A stretch of DNA of 53,887 bases from Kroppenstedtia sanguinis (GCF_050433445.1 NZ_JBNPXF010000024.1:1-53887), one strand, 5' to 3'; numbered from the stretch's first letter, positions 24,567-32,837 are shown. Translations and numbers: made by a program. The notes: generated from the sequence alone by a model not told the origin.

Positions 24567-24595
24567 TTGGTGGGCGCCTGTGGATTTGCTATACT
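24567..24595 (+). promoter_or_regulatory. Candidate promoter of the yphE-yphF pair
   Basis: TTGGTG (24567-24572), a 17-base spacer and TATACT (24590-24595), about 35 bases before the small membrane protein gene. Confidence 0.5.
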
Positions 24596-24628
24596 GGTAT
24601 TTGAATATACGTCTGAAGAAGGAAGATG

Positions 24629-24793
24629 ATGGACTTGGATGCCATGGTCAGTATTTTGCTACTGTTGATCGCTAATTTCACGATTTCATGGACCCGTCAA
24701 TTGGGTACAGGATGGGTCCGGATATTGTTTTCTGTTTTCGCTGTGCTACTCCTGATCCCGGCTTTTCTTTTCGGATTTCGGGCGTTGATGTGA
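24629..24793 (+). CDS. yphE: Small two-segment membrane protein (YphE/DUF2768-like)
   Basis: A 54-residue protein with two hydrophobic segments (about residues 6-19 and 30-50) separated by a short polar loop containing WTRQLGTG. There are tandem ATGs at 24626 and 24629; the second is better spaced from GAAGAAGGAAG. Size, topology and position just before a YphF-like lipoprotein gene match B. subtilis yphE (DUF2768), whose role is unknown. The symbol rests on synteny. Confidence 0.62.
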   Translation: MDLDAMVSILLLLIANFTISWTRQLGTGWVRILFSVFAVLLLIPAFLFGFRALM

Positions 24794-24817
24794 TCACCAC
24801 AGAGGGGAGGGAGCCAG

Positions 24818-25531
24818 ATGCGATGGAAATGGGTATCGGCTGGGTTGTTGGCAGTGTTGATCCTGCTGACTGGTTGCATGCGGACCGATGAGTTTGATCA
24901 GAAGATCGCAGAGGATTTGCCTCGGGAAGTACAAGAGGTACAGGTAGCTTTAGACCAATACAGGAAAGAACATAATAATGTCTTGCCTCTGAAGCCTCCC
25001 CAGGGCCCCACGCTGTATCAGAAGTATATTCTCGATTTTTCCAAAATGAGTGCTTACCTTCCCAGCACTCCGTCCAACTCCTTTCAAAAAGGGGGCCACT
25101 TTGTATTTGTTGTTGTAGACCCCGGAGCTAAAAAACCACAGGTGCGTGTACTGGATCTGCGAGTGACGGAGAAGTTGCGGGAGTTGCAGGGGCGGGTAGA
25201 TACTTACAAGGAACGGAACGAAAAGTTGCCCAAGGGAGACCAGCAGGGAAAAGGGATCTATGATGTGGATTATCAGGTCTTGAAGATCGATCCAGTCACC
25301 CTTCCAAGTCCTTACCATTCAGAGTTCACTCTTACTCCGGTGCTGGACAGTGAGGGTCAGGTGTATGTGGATTATCGGAAAGATGTGATGAGGTTGTTGG
25401 AAGAGTCCGACTCCAAGCCGGCTAAAGGGCAAGATCTCAGAGAAATTTTGTACAAGGATTCATTGTTTGTCCCCGCCCACTCCCTGCCGATGAAATGGGA
25501 GAACGGGGAACCTGTCATGGAGGAAGAATAA
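24818..25531 (+). CDS. yphF: YphF-like lipoprotein
   Basis: A 237-residue exported lipoprotein: basic N-terminus (MRWKW), hydrophobic core and the lipobox LLTGC with the lipidated Cys at residue 20. The mature part is charged, contains a predicted helical stretch near residues 29-50, and shows no catalytic motif I can name. ATG 24818 follows AGAGGGGAGGGAG. Position before spoIVA and length near 244 agree with B. subtilis YphF, of unknown function. Expected on the outer face of the cytoplasmic membrane. Confidence 0.78.
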   Translation: MRWKWVSAGLLAVLILLTGCMRTDEFDQKIAEDLPREVQEVQVALDQYRKEHNNVLPLKPPQGPTLYQKYILDFSKMSAYLPSTPSNSFQKGGHFVFVVVDPGAKKPQVRVLDLRVTEKLRELQGRVDTYKERNEKLPKGDQQGKGIYDVDYQVLKIDPVTLPSPYHSEFTLTPVLDSEGQVYVDYRKDVMRLLEESDSKPAKGQDLREILYKDSLFVPAHSLPMKWENGEPVMEEE

Positions 25532-25740
25532 ATGGAGCCCCCCGCACATATGAAATGGACAAGTCTGCAAAAAGAAAGCGGGGGGATCTCTTTTGGGGAT
25601 ATGGGAAAATCTTCTATTACACTTGTTTGTCATTCCGGCGACTTTTTTGCTGGGGAGGCTTTCCGCAGTCAAGGTGGCCGGTTTTCGGGTCCGGATGATA
25701 GGTCGCAAGAATTCATCAGATGAAAAAGAACGGGCTTCCA
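25532..25740 (+). other. Gene-poor stretch with a GC-rich hairpin and a doubtful 63-codon frame
   Basis: CCCCCCGC near 25538 can pair with GCGGGGGG near 25582, forming a hairpin over 30 bases followed by ATCTCTTTT; it may end the yphF transcript. An open frame from ATG 25532 to 25723 has GGAGGAAG seven bases upstream (inside the end of yphF), but its product (MEPPAHMKW...) resembles nothing I know. A small coupled protein is possible but weakly supported. Confidence 0.3.
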
Positions 25741-25775
25741 GAAGGACTGTCTGATTGGACAGTCCTTCGGTTTTT
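25741..25775 (+). terminator. Strong terminator before spoIVA
   Basis: GAAGGACTGTC and GACAGTCCTTC form a perfect 11-bp stem followed by GGTTTTTT. It isolates spoIVA from the yphF unit. Confidence 0.92.
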
Positions 25776-25788
25776 TCTCTGGGAAGGT

Positions 25789-25816
25789 TCATAACCAGCC
25801 CCTCTCCTCATATATT
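25789..25816 (+). promoter_or_regulatory. Candidate sigma-E promoter of spoIVA
   Basis: TCATAAC (25789-25795), a 13-base spacer and CATATATT (25809-25816). The -10 matches the sigma-E consensus CATACAHT at 7 of 8 positions and the -35 is partial. SpoIVA is sigma-E controlled in B. subtilis. Confidence 0.5.
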
Positions 25817-25915
25817 TATAGTGTCCAAATCCATCGGAGCATGATAAAGGAGGCGGTTCGCCTTCGCGCCGACAGCACGTCCGTGGGAGTCGGAACTTTC
25901 GAGGGAGGGGTTTTC

Positions 25916-27394
25916 GTGAAGAAGGTCGATATCTTCAAAGATATTGCGGAACGAACGGGGGGCGATATTTACCTGGGTGTAGTCGGTGCGGTGCGCACCG
26001 GAAAGTCCACCTTTATCAAGCGATTCATGGAACAAGTGGTGATCCCCAATATCAGTGAGGAGGCGGACCGAGCCCGGGCCACTGATGAGTTACCACAGAG
26101 TGGGGCTGGGAAGACGATCACCACGATCGAGCCCAAGTTTGTTCCCAATCAAGCGGTCCAATTGCATGTTACTGAAGGAATCGACATTAATGTCCGATTG
26201 GTGGACTGTGTCGGATATGCGATCAGCGGGGCTCGAGGGTATGAAGATGAAGCGGGCCCTCGCATGATCAATACTCCGTGGTATGATGAGCCGATTCCTT
26301 TCCAGGAGGCGGCGGAGGTCGGCACTCGAAAAGTGATCCAGGAACATTCCACCCTGGGTGTCGTGGTGACCACCGACGGTTCCATCACGGATATTCCGCG
26401 TCAGGACTATGAAGAGGTGGAGGAACGGATCGTCGAAGAGATGAAGGAAGTTGGAAAGCCCTTCATTCTGGTTCTGAACTCCACCCGTCCATACAGTGAA
26501 GAGGTACAGGAATTACGGGAAGATCTGGTGGAAAAATACGATATTCCCGTACTGGCCGTCAGTGTGGCCACCATGGGGGAAGAAGAGGTTTACGCTGTCC
26601 TCAAGGAAGTCCTATATGAATTCCCGGTCCATGAAGTGAATGTCAACTTACCCAGTTGGGTTATGGTTTTGGACGAGGACCATTGGCTACGCAAAGATTT
26701 TGAAACCGCAGTCCGGGAGACGGTTCAGGATATTCGCCGTTTGCGGGATGTGGATCAAGTGGTAGGACAGTTTACTGATTATGAATTTATTGAACAGGCA
26801 GCCCTTTCTGGGATGGATATGGGGCAGGGGATTGCAGAGATCGATCTATATGCATCGGATGAATTGTACGATCGGATCCTGACTGAGGTGGTGGGGGTCT
26901 CGATTCAAGGGAGAGATCATCTGCTCCAGCTGATGCAGGAATTCTCCAAGGCGAAACGAGAGTACGACAAAGTGTCCGATGCGATTCAGATGGTTCGGAC
27001 GACGGGATATGGAGTGGCAGCCCCCACATTGGAAGAGATGGCGCTGGATGAGCCGGAGTTGATTAAACAGGGGCCCCGCTATGGCGTTCGCTTGAAAGCC
27101 TCTGCACCCTCCATCCATATGATCCGGGTGAATGTCCATTCGGAGTTTGCGCCGATTATCGGGTCGGAGCGGCAGAGTGAGGAACTGGTCAATTATCTGA
27201 TGCGGGATTTTGAATCAGATCCTTTGAGTATTTGGGAGTCGGATATTTTTGGTAGATCCCTTCATTCTATCGTACGGGAAGGAATCCAGGCGAAGTTGTC
27301 TATGATGCCGGAGAATGCCCGTTATAAACTACAGGAAACTCTGGAAAGGATTATCAATGAAGGTTCAGGCGGGCTCATCGCCATCATCTTGTAA
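25916..27394 (+). CDS. spoIVA: Stage IV sporulation protein A (coat morphogenetic ATPase)
   Basis: A 492-residue protein, the same length as B. subtilis SpoIVA, which polymerises with ATP hydrolysis on the forespore surface to form the basement layer of the coat. It shows a Walker A motif GAVRTGKST near residues 22-30, long conserved blocks such as GYEDEAGPRMINTPW and WVMVLDEDHWLR, and the nearly invariant C-terminus INEGSGGLIAIIL. GTG 25916 follows GGGAGGGG; in-frame codons upstream are not conserved. Monocistronic, after a strong terminator. Confidence 0.97.
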   Translation: MKKVDIFKDIAERTGGDIYLGVVGAVRTGKSTFIKRFMEQVVIPNISEEADRARATDELPQSGAGKTITTIEPKFVPNQAVQLHVTEGIDINVRLVDCVGYAISGARGYEDEAGPRMINTPWYDEPIPFQEAAEVGTRKVIQEHSTLGVVVTTDGSITDIPRQDYEEVEERIVEEMKEVGKPFILVLNSTRPYSEEVQELREDLVEKYDIPVLAVSVATMGEEEVYAVLKEVLYEFPVHEVNVNLPSWVMVLDEDHWLRKDFETAVRETVQDIRRLRDVDQVVGQFTDYEFIEQAALSGMDMGQGIAEIDLYASDELYDRILTEVVGVSIQGRDHLLQLMQEFSKAKREYDKVSDAIQMVRTTGYGVAAPTLEEMALDEPELIKQGPRYGVRLKASAPSIHMIRVNVHSEFAPIIGSERQSEELVNYLMRDFESDPLSIWESDIFGRSLHSIVREGIQAKLSMMPENARYKLQETLERIINEGSGGLIAIIL

Positions 27395-27700
27395 AAGATC
27401 GGTTCCAATGCCTCTTCAAGAACAGGTGGGAAAGCAGGTGGGTGGCTTCCGAGCTCTTGCCAAGTGGGCACAGCGATCCACGTGAGGTCTATGCCTTATG
27501 GATGGCAAGGGTATCGCATTCCTACCCCCTCCCCGCTTTTTTCTATGTTCATGGAGGGGAGAGTCGCTGATGAATGATGAGTCGTTTTTAGATACCCTCA
27601 CGGCAGTCCGTCTGGAACGATCTGGGCTGCCGCAGAGGATATTTTTATTTATATCGCACAAGGAAAAAAGCCGAATTTCTTTTTTTTTAAGGCGAGGATG
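27395..27700. other. Intergenic stretch between spoIVA and hbs, no clear gene
   Basis: No conserved gene or convincing terminator is visible. A frame from ATG 27570 has an upstream GGAGGGG but turns into unstructured sequence and overlaps the hbs promoter, so it is not called. Confidence 0.4.
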
Positions 27701-27710
27701 CTTCAAACAC

Positions 27711-27740
27711 TTGATATTCACCAGTTTTCTATATTACTAT
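27711..27740 (+). promoter_or_regulatory. Candidate promoter of hbs
   Basis: TTGATA (27711-27716), an 18-base spacer and TACTAT (27735-27740), giving a leader of roughly 95 bases. Confidence 0.55.
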
Positions 27741-27839
27741 AGGTTTGTCCCTTCGGATGCCTCGGGAGACTGCATAAGTCGGAGGGGAACAGTGAAACAT
27801 TGAAGTTAAACCAACCCATCCGGAGAGGAGGTGAGGGTT

Positions 27840-28115
27840 GTGAACAAGACAGAACTGATTTCTCAAGTTGCCGAAAAAACGAACATCACCAAGAAAGATG
27901 CGACTCAAGCCGTGGACGCCGTCCTCGACACGATCACGGAAGCATTGAAGACAGGGGAGAAGGTTCAACTGATCGGGTTTGGGAATTTTGAAGTGCGTGA
28001 ACGTGCTGCGCGTAAAGGCCGCAACCCGCAGACCGGCAAGGAAATCGACATCCCCGCCAGCAAAGTGCCCGCATTTAAACCGGGTAAGGCGTTGAAGGAC
28101 GATGTGAACCACTAA
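27840..28115 (+). CDS. hbs: DNA-binding protein HU
   Basis: A 91-residue nucleoid protein that bends and compacts DNA as a dimer. The N-terminal helices (NKTELISQVAEKTNITKKDA), the signature GFGNFEVRERAARKGRNPQTG near residues 46-66 and the C-terminal KVPAFKPGKALKD are all present. GTG 27840 lies seven bases after GAGGAGGTGAG; this gives the usual 90-92 residues. It stands alone, with its own promoter and terminator. Confidence 0.96.
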   Translation: MNKTELISQVAEKTNITKKDATQAVDAVLDTITEALKTGEKVQLIGFGNFEVRERAARKGRNPQTGKEIDIPASKVPAFKPGKALKDDVNH

Positions 28116-28221
28116 GCGTAAGGACGGGTACATACTCCTCACCCAAGGTGATCGAGGCGAAGCCACGGATCCGATACAAAGATGGGTGTGGAAGGGAAGC
28201 CTTTCCACGATTTGTGCCCAC

Positions 28222-28247
28222 AGGCCCTTCGGGGCCTTTGTTTTTTA
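28222..28247 (+). terminator. Terminator of hbs
   Basis: AGGCCC-TTCG-GGGCCT tetraloop hairpin followed by TTGTTTTTT. Confidence 0.9.
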
Positions 28248-28336
28248 TCTGTGGAAGAATCCAAGTCGTGAAGTTTCTGAGTGGACCCCGCGCTTTCAAC
28301 TGAAGAAAGCAGCGCAAGAGGGAGGAGACACAGTCT

Positions 28337-28906
28337 ATGGGAGTGGATCATGAAAAGATTCAGCAGGCAGTGAAGATGATCCTGGAAGCAGTAGGAGAAG
28401 ATCCCGACCGCGAGGGTTTGAAGGAGACACCGGCACGGGTGGCCAGGATGTATGAAGAGATCTTTTCCGGAATGGGGGAAGATCCAGATGAGTATTTTTC
28501 CACGGTTTTCGGTGAAGACCATGAAGAACTGGTGTTGGTGAAGGATGTTCCCTTCTTTTCCTTATGTGAACATCATTTGGTTCCTTTTTTTGGGAAAGCC
28601 CATGTTGGCTATATTCCCAAAAGCGGCCGGGTTACAGGTTTGAGCAAATTGGCCCGTGCTGTGGATACTGTGGCCCGTCGCCCTCAATTGCAGGAGCGGA
28701 TCACTTATACTGTTGCGGATTCCCTGGAGAGAAGCCTCGAACCCCATGGAGTGATCGTAGTGGTGGAGGCGGAACATATGTGTATGACCATGCGAGGGAT
28801 TAAAAAGCCCGGTTCCCGGACCGTAACTTCTGCTGTCAGGGGAATATTTGAAAAAAATTCTGCCGCTCGCGCCGAGGCTTTCAGTCTGATTGGATTTGGA
28901 AAATAA
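28337..28906 (+). CDS. folE: GTP cyclohydrolase I
   Basis: A 189-residue cytosolic enzyme that opens the GTP imidazole ring to make dihydroneopterin triphosphate, the first step of folate synthesis. Zinc ligands lie in SLCEHHLVPFFG near residues 74-85 and the later Cys in EAEHMCMTMRG near 147. ATG 28337 follows AGAGGGAGGAG. In B. subtilis this gene (mtrA) forms an operon with mtrB; here a tRNA gene with its own promoter separates them. Confidence 0.96.
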   Translation: MGVDHEKIQQAVKMILEAVGEDPDREGLKETPARVARMYEEIFSGMGEDPDEYFSTVFGEDHEELVLVKDVPFFSLCEHHLVPFFGKAHVGYIPKSGRVTGLSKLARAVDTVARRPQLQERITYTVADSLERSLEPHGVIVVVEAEHMCMTMRGIKKPGSRTVTSAVRGIFEKNSAARAEAFSLIGFGK

Positions 28907-28932
28907 AATATTAAAAAACCCGACATAAACCC

Positions 28933-28961
28933 TTGACAGGTATTCCTCACGCAGATACAAT
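28933..28961 (+). promoter_or_regulatory. Strong promoter of tRNA-Pro, possibly also mtrB
   Basis: TTGACA (28933-28938), a 17-base spacer and TACAAT (28956-28961), near consensus, 48 bases before the tRNA. Confidence 0.8.
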
Positions 28962-29009
28962 AGGTATTGTCGCTTTGAGATGAACAAGCGACCACATCCG
29001 GGAATATGT

Positions 29010-29086
29010 CGGGCTATGGCGCAGCTTGGTAGCGCGCTTGCATGGGGCGCAAGAGGTCGTCGGTTCAAATCCGGCTAGCCCGACCA
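29010..29086 (+). tRNA. tRNA-Pro (GGG anticodon)
   Basis: A 77-nt class I tRNA. The acceptor stem CGGGCTA pairs with TAGCCCG. The anticodon arm CTTGC-ATGGGGC-GCAAG shows anticodon GGG. The T arm GTCGG-TTCAAAT-CCGGC, discriminator A and an encoded CCA complete it. Confidence 0.96.
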
Positions 29087-29095
29087 GAACCAAAA

Positions 29096-29125
29096 GGCTC
29101 TCCAAGCATGGAGGGTCTTTTCCGT
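29096..29125 (+). terminator. Weak terminator between tRNA-Pro and mtrB
   Basis: GGCTCTCC pairs with GGAGGGTC (two wobble pairs), followed by TTTT. Read-through into mtrB is plausible. Confidence 0.55.
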
Positions 29126-29155
29126 TATGTTGGTCCATTTGAAAGGAGGATTTCC

Positions 29156-29383
29156 ATGGCGGGACAAAGCGGAGATTTTTTTGTAGTCAAAGCGAAGGAA
29201 AGCGGAGTCAATGTGATCGGTCTGACCCGGGGAAAAGACACCCGTTTTCACCACTCTGAGAAGTTGGACAAGGGGGAAGTGATGGTGGCTCAGTTCACTG
29301 AACATACCTCAGCTGTCAAAGTCCGAGGCAAGGCCTTGGTGATCACCCCCTTTGGAACGGTGGATACAGAGGTGGAGGATTAG
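29156..29383 (+). CDS. mtrB: Tryptophan RNA-binding attenuation protein (TRAP)
   Basis: A 75-residue protein, exactly the B. subtilis length, forming an 11-subunit ring that binds tryptophan and then eleven (G/U)AG triplets in RNA. Conserved blocks include VNVIGLTRGKDTRFHHSEKL, with the KFHHSEK-type RNA-binding lysines/arginines, and VAQFTEHTSAVKVRGKA. ATG 29156 follows AAAGGAGG; codons upstream in the same frame run through tRNA-Pro and are not coding. Its targets are visible here: the trp leader at 37057-37118 and a new candidate at trpD (38736-38773). Confidence 0.97.
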   Translation: MAGQSGDFFVVKAKESGVNVIGLTRGKDTRFHHSEKLDKGEVMVAQFTEHTSAVKVRGKALVITPFGTVDTEVED

Positions 29384-29520
29384 GGTGAGTCGATTTACCA
29401 AATTCTCTCTCCACAGTTTTTAACAAGTTTTTGGGACGGACCGATCTTCGTTTTCAACTGGAGGTACTATCTTTTCTTCTTAAACATCACCGGACTGTTA
29501 CTGCGTTCTCATTTCTTCAG

Positions 29521-29548
29521 GCATGTTCTCCTCCTGCCACCATACAAT
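29521..29548 (+). promoter_or_regulatory. Candidate sigma-E promoter of the 163-residue protein gene
   Basis: GCATGTT (29521-29527), a 13-base spacer and CATACAAT (29541-29548). The -10 is a perfect sigma-E match and the -35 has one mismatch to GCATATT. The expected start near 29555 leaves a short leader with the ribosome binding site GAAGGAGG. Confidence 0.62.
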
Positions 29549-29579
29549 GATGACAAACGGTGGAAGGAGGAAGCCTGTA

Positions 29580-30071
29580 TTGAATGGTCTGGCCCGACGG
29601 CTGTTTGTATCGGTGTTTATTTCCTTGATGGCAGTGTCATTGTTATCGCTCTTACCCGCTTTAGAAGGAAAGGCTGGGAAAGGGGAAGGAGTTCCCGCTT
29701 TCGGTTCGACCCAACCCCAGGTGCTCACAGAAGAGACCTTGGCAGATTTTCTTTCGGAACAACCGGAAGGCCTCCGTGTGATCCGTGCGGATCTGGAGGG
29801 GGGAGATCTTCAATTGCAATTGAAGAGAGCAGGTGCTTCCCGAGCATCTGTCTATCAGGGAATTCTCCACATGATTCGGGGTGCGCTGGTTCACACGAAT
29901 AATGTGGAAGCAGTCACATTGTCTGTCCTTGAGAAGGACGAACCTTTGCTGACTGTATATGCGACCCGATCCGATTTGGCCACTGACCAGGAAATGAAAA
30001 GGGCGAAGGGATGGACGGCGGAGGAGTATCTGAGACGGATGTTTCGTTTGACAGGACCCTGGGGCGAATGA
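29580..30071 (+). CDS. Single-span or secreted protein of unknown function, probably sporulation-expressed
   Basis: A 163-residue protein with an N-terminal signal/anchor (residues 6-25 hydrophobic, SVFISLMAVSLLSLLPAL, after LARR) and an extracytoplasmic remainder without cysteines or recognised motif; a helical segment (YQGILHMIRGAL) precedes a strand-rich part. TTG 29580 lies nine bases after GAAGGAGG; upstream ATGs have no ribosome binding site. A sigma-E-type promoter sits immediately before it, suggesting mother-cell expression. It is absent between mtrB and hepS in B. subtilis. Function not recognised. Confidence 0.68.
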   Translation: MNGLARRLFVSVFISLMAVSLLSLLPALEGKAGKGEGVPAFGSTQPQVLTEETLADFLSEQPEGLRVIRADLEGGDLQLQLKRAGASRASVYQGILHMIRGALVHTNNVEAVTLSVLEKDEPLLTVYATRSDLATDQEMKRAKGWTAEEYLRRMFRLTGPWGE

Positions 30072-30200
30072 GTGTGAACCGCTTCAGCCGGAAAACTCCT
30101 TCCCTCTCGCCAGGTCGGTGAAACTTTGGTATTATTAGGCCATGGAGTCGGTAGTCAAGCAGGATGGGGTTGGATAGTTTCAGCAGGGGGGCGTGTCTTG

Positions 30201-30953
30201 ATGACAGTATTGTTGAATGAATTGGATCGGATCGTTACGGAGATCGAAAGACAGACCCGCCATTCCTTCATGGACCGCCACGTCCGCCGCCCGGAAGTGC
30301 CGGTCTCTTTCGTGCGGGTTCTCCATTCCATGTTGCGCTCCCTTTCAATTTCCCAGGAACGGATCCGGTTGTACTGTGTCACTGCAACCCTGCTGCAGAT
30401 GGGTTTGGATATCCACGAGACTGTGACTAATGCCCGGGAGACGGGAGCAGGGGAGACTCGGCACCGTCAACTGGCTGTACTGGCCGGGGACTATATGAGT
30501 AGCCTTTTCTACAAAAACTTAGCAGAACAGGGTGAAATCAATGGAGTCCATCGGCTGTCTCAAGCGATCTCAGACATTAACGAAGCCAAGATGGAACTTT
30601 ATGGACTTGAGGGTCAATCCCAGGTTTCCTGGTCTGTTTTTATCCAGCCTGCGCGTAAGATCTGCGGGGGATTAGTGACGTACTTATCCCGTTTTTTTTA
30701 TGATGATTCTCCGGAAAATCCCTGGGATCCACTGGCGGGCAATCTATTGCTGATGATCCTTTGGTCCTCCCCGCCCCGACCGGTCGCTGAATTGGGGATG
30801 CGGTTTTCAGAAGAGGCACTTCGCCCTTTATTCATGGAAACCTTGCAACAGGTCAGAGAGATTCGTCCCCTGGAAGTCCGACATGATCTGATCGATCTAA
30901 TCCGGGAGTCGATTCCTAATTGGTGGATGGAGTCTTCGGTGATGGAGGGTTGA
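30201..30953 (+). CDS. hepS: Heptaprenyl diphosphate synthase component 1
   Basis: A 250-residue small subunit (HepS/HepA) of the heterodimeric enzyme making the C35 side chain of menaquinone. It lacks aspartate-rich catalytic motifs, as expected, and is recognised by length (251 in B. subtilis), helical content (YCVTATLLQMGLDIHETV, LAVLAGDYMSSLFYKNLAE) and position before menG and hepT. ATG 30201 is preceded by AGGGGGGCG. The menG start lies four bases after its stop. Confidence 0.9.
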   Translation: MTVLLNELDRIVTEIERQTRHSFMDRHVRRPEVPVSFVRVLHSMLRSLSISQERIRLYCVTATLLQMGLDIHETVTNARETGAGETRHRQLAVLAGDYMSSLFYKNLAEQGEINGVHRLSQAISDINEAKMELYGLEGQSQVSWSVFIQPARKICGGLVTYLSRFFYDDSPENPWDPLAGNLLLMILWSSPPRPVAELGMRFSEEALRPLFMETLQQVREIRPLEVRHDLIDLIRESIPNWWMESSVMEG

Positions 30954-30957
30954 AACA

Positions 30958-31692
30958 TTGAGTGGTGTGGATCATAGCCAGCATAAGCAAAACAAGTCGC
31001 AGTTTGTTCATCAGGTATTTGAGAGCATTGCCAAAGACTATGACCGGATGAATACCCTCCTCAGTTTTCGTCGTCATAAAAGCTGGAGAAAGTTTGCGAT
31101 GAAAAAAATGAGGGTGAACCCTCATGAGACGGCAGTCGATGTTTGTTGTGGAACATGTGACTGGACGATTGCCTTGGCGGAAGCCTCCCAAGGAGGAAAG
31201 GTAGTTGGCCTGGACTTCAGCCAGAACATGCTCCAGGTGGGGGAGAGGAAAGTATCTGATCGTAACCTGAAGACGCAGGTGGAATTGCTTCACGGAGATG
31301 CGATGGATCTTCCCTTGGAAGATGGGCAGTTTGATCACGCCACCATTGGGTTTGCTTTGCGTAATGTTCCCGATTTCCGCCAAGTGATCCGGGAGATGGC
31401 ACGGGTGGTGAAGCCAGGAGGGCAGGTGGTCTCCCTGGAGTTATCCAAACCGGCATGGCCTCCCTTTCGCTTTGTGTACTATTTTTATTTTCAACGGATT
31501 CTCCCGTTGTTGGGCAAACTGTTTGCCAACCGCTACGAACAATACAAATGGCTTCCTGAATCCCTTATGGAATTCCCTGATTATCGGGAGTTGGCGCAAA
31601 TCATGGAGGAAGAGGGATGTTTTGAGCGGGTGGAGGTTTATCCGCTGACAGGAGGGATCGCTGCCTTGCACATCGGGAGGGTCAAATCTTGA
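30958..31692 (+). CDS. menG: Demethylmenaquinone methyltransferase
   Basis: A 244-residue SAM-dependent C-methyltransferase (UbiE/MenG family) doing the last step of menaquinone synthesis. It shows IAKDYDRMNTLLSF near residues 23-36, the SAM-binding core VDVCCGTCDWT near 60, DFSQNML, GDAMDLP near 107 and GFALRNVPDFRQV near 131. TTG 30958 follows GGAGGGTTG and is four bases after hepS. Part of hepS-menG-hepT, which feeds the quinone pool used by QcrABC. Confidence 0.95.
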   Translation: MSGVDHSQHKQNKSQFVHQVFESIAKDYDRMNTLLSFRRHKSWRKFAMKKMRVNPHETAVDVCCGTCDWTIALAEASQGGKVVGLDFSQNMLQVGERKVSDRNLKTQVELLHGDAMDLPLEDGQFDHATIGFALRNVPDFRQVIREMARVVKPGGQVVSLELSKPAWPPFRFVYYFYFQRILPLLGKLFANRYEQYKWLPESLMEFPDYRELAQIMEEEGCFERVEVYPLTGGIAALHIGRVKS

Positions 31693-31757
31693 GCTCTCCC
31701 CGGCTGTGCAAGGTTCTGGGCCGGAGAGCAAGTCTTTTTCAAACAGGGTGAATTGGA

Positions 31758-32729
31758 ATGAAGCTAGCGGATATCTACAACAGCCTGAAACAAGATCTGC
31801 GGGAAGTCGAGCAGGAGCTGGAAAAGTCGATCCAGACGGATCATCGAGATTTGAACCAGTCAGCGGTCCACTTGTTGGAAGCCGGCGGCAAACGAATGCG
31901 ACCGGTTTTCGTTTTGTTGTCAGGGAAATTTGGCGAATACGATGTGGACAAACTGAAACAAGTGGCGGTTCCTCTGGAATTGATTCATATGGCTACCCTG
32001 GTTCATGATGATGTGATTGACGATGCCTCCACCCGGCGGGGGCGGCCCACAGTGAAAGCAAAATGGGATAACCGGGTGGCGATGTATACCGGGGATTATA
32101 TATTGGGACGCTCCTTGGCCATCGTGAGCCGGATTAAGGATCCTGAGATCCATCGGGTGTTGTCCCCGGCAATCTATCAGATGTGTAGAGGGGAGATTGA
32201 ACAGATTCGGGATTTTTTTGCGACGGATCTGTCCCTTGTCCGCTATCTGCATCGCATTAAGCGGAAAACCGCCTTGTTGATGTCTGTCAGTTGCGAATTG
32301 GGAGCGCGGGTCAGCGGGGCGGCACCAGATGAGGTTCGCCGTCTGCGTCTGTATGGATATTTTGTCGGTATGGCATTTCAAATTACCGATGACATTCTGG
32401 ATCTGACGGGAGATGAACAGATACTGGGCAAGCCCGCCGGTAGTGATCTTCGTCAGGGAAATATCACACTGCCAGTGATCTATATATTGAAAAAGGGTCC
32501 AGAGGAGGATCGAGAACGGATTCTCCAATATCTTCACAACCAAGGGGATGAACAGGCGCTGCCTGAGATTCTCCAGCAGGTCCGTCAATCTGATGGAATC
32601 CCTTACGCAGAAGACTTGGCCCGTCGGTATTTGGATAAAGCCCTCCAGGTGTTGGAGGGGTTGCCTGCAGGAGAGACCCGTGAATCTCTGCGGTTGATCG
32701 CCGAGTTTGTGGCAGGTCGTTCTTATTAA
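31758..32729 (+). CDS. hepT: Heptaprenyl diphosphate synthase component 2
   Basis: A 323-residue catalytic subunit of the trans-prenyltransferase family. Both aspartate-rich motifs are present: LVHDDVIDDASTRRG near residue 83 and QITDDILDLTGDE near 210, with GGKRMRP near 43 binding isopentenyl diphosphate. It works with HepS to extend farnesyl diphosphate to C35. ATG 31758 follows AGGGTGAATTGG, a modest ribosome binding site. Length agrees with B. subtilis HepT. Confidence 0.94.
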   Translation: MKLADIYNSLKQDLREVEQELEKSIQTDHRDLNQSAVHLLEAGGKRMRPVFVLLSGKFGEYDVDKLKQVAVPLELIHMATLVHDDVIDDASTRRGRPTVKAKWDNRVAMYTGDYILGRSLAIVSRIKDPEIHRVLSPAIYQMCRGEIEQIRDFFATDLSLVRYLHRIKRKTALLMSVSCELGARVSGAAPDEVRRLRLYGYFVGMAFQITDDILDLTGDEQILGKPAGSDLRQGNITLPVIYILKKGPEEDRERILQYLHNQGDEQALPEILQQVRQSDGIPYAEDLARRYLDKALQVLEGLPAGETRESLRLIAEFVAGRSY

Positions 32730-32731
32730 GT

Positions 32732-32760
32732 TTGATTTACCTTTCTCTTTTTGTTAAAAT
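32732..32760 (+). promoter_or_regulatory. Promoter of ndk
   Basis: TTGATT (32732-32737), a 17-base spacer and TAAAAT (32755-32760), starting right after the hepT stop codon. Confidence 0.65.
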
Positions 32761-32837
32761 TTCGGTGGGTTTTCGGGTCTGTCCGTGTCAATGATCCGTG
32801 TCCGCTTTTCTACATAGTGAGATGGAGGCAGGTTAAT

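Noticed and set aside
25781..25806. GGTTCATAACCAGCCC resembling the MITE terminus
   Set aside because: No matching opposite end or 8-bp duplication found nearby, and the bases fall in the likely spoIVA promoter.
27570..27803. 77-codon frame with GGAGGGG upstream, before hbs
   Set aside because: Sequence is low in structure after the first 15 residues, overlaps the hbs promoter, and resembles no family.
28947..29138. Minus-strand frame across tRNA-Pro
   Set aside because: Shadow of the tRNA gene (AGFEPTTS-type product).
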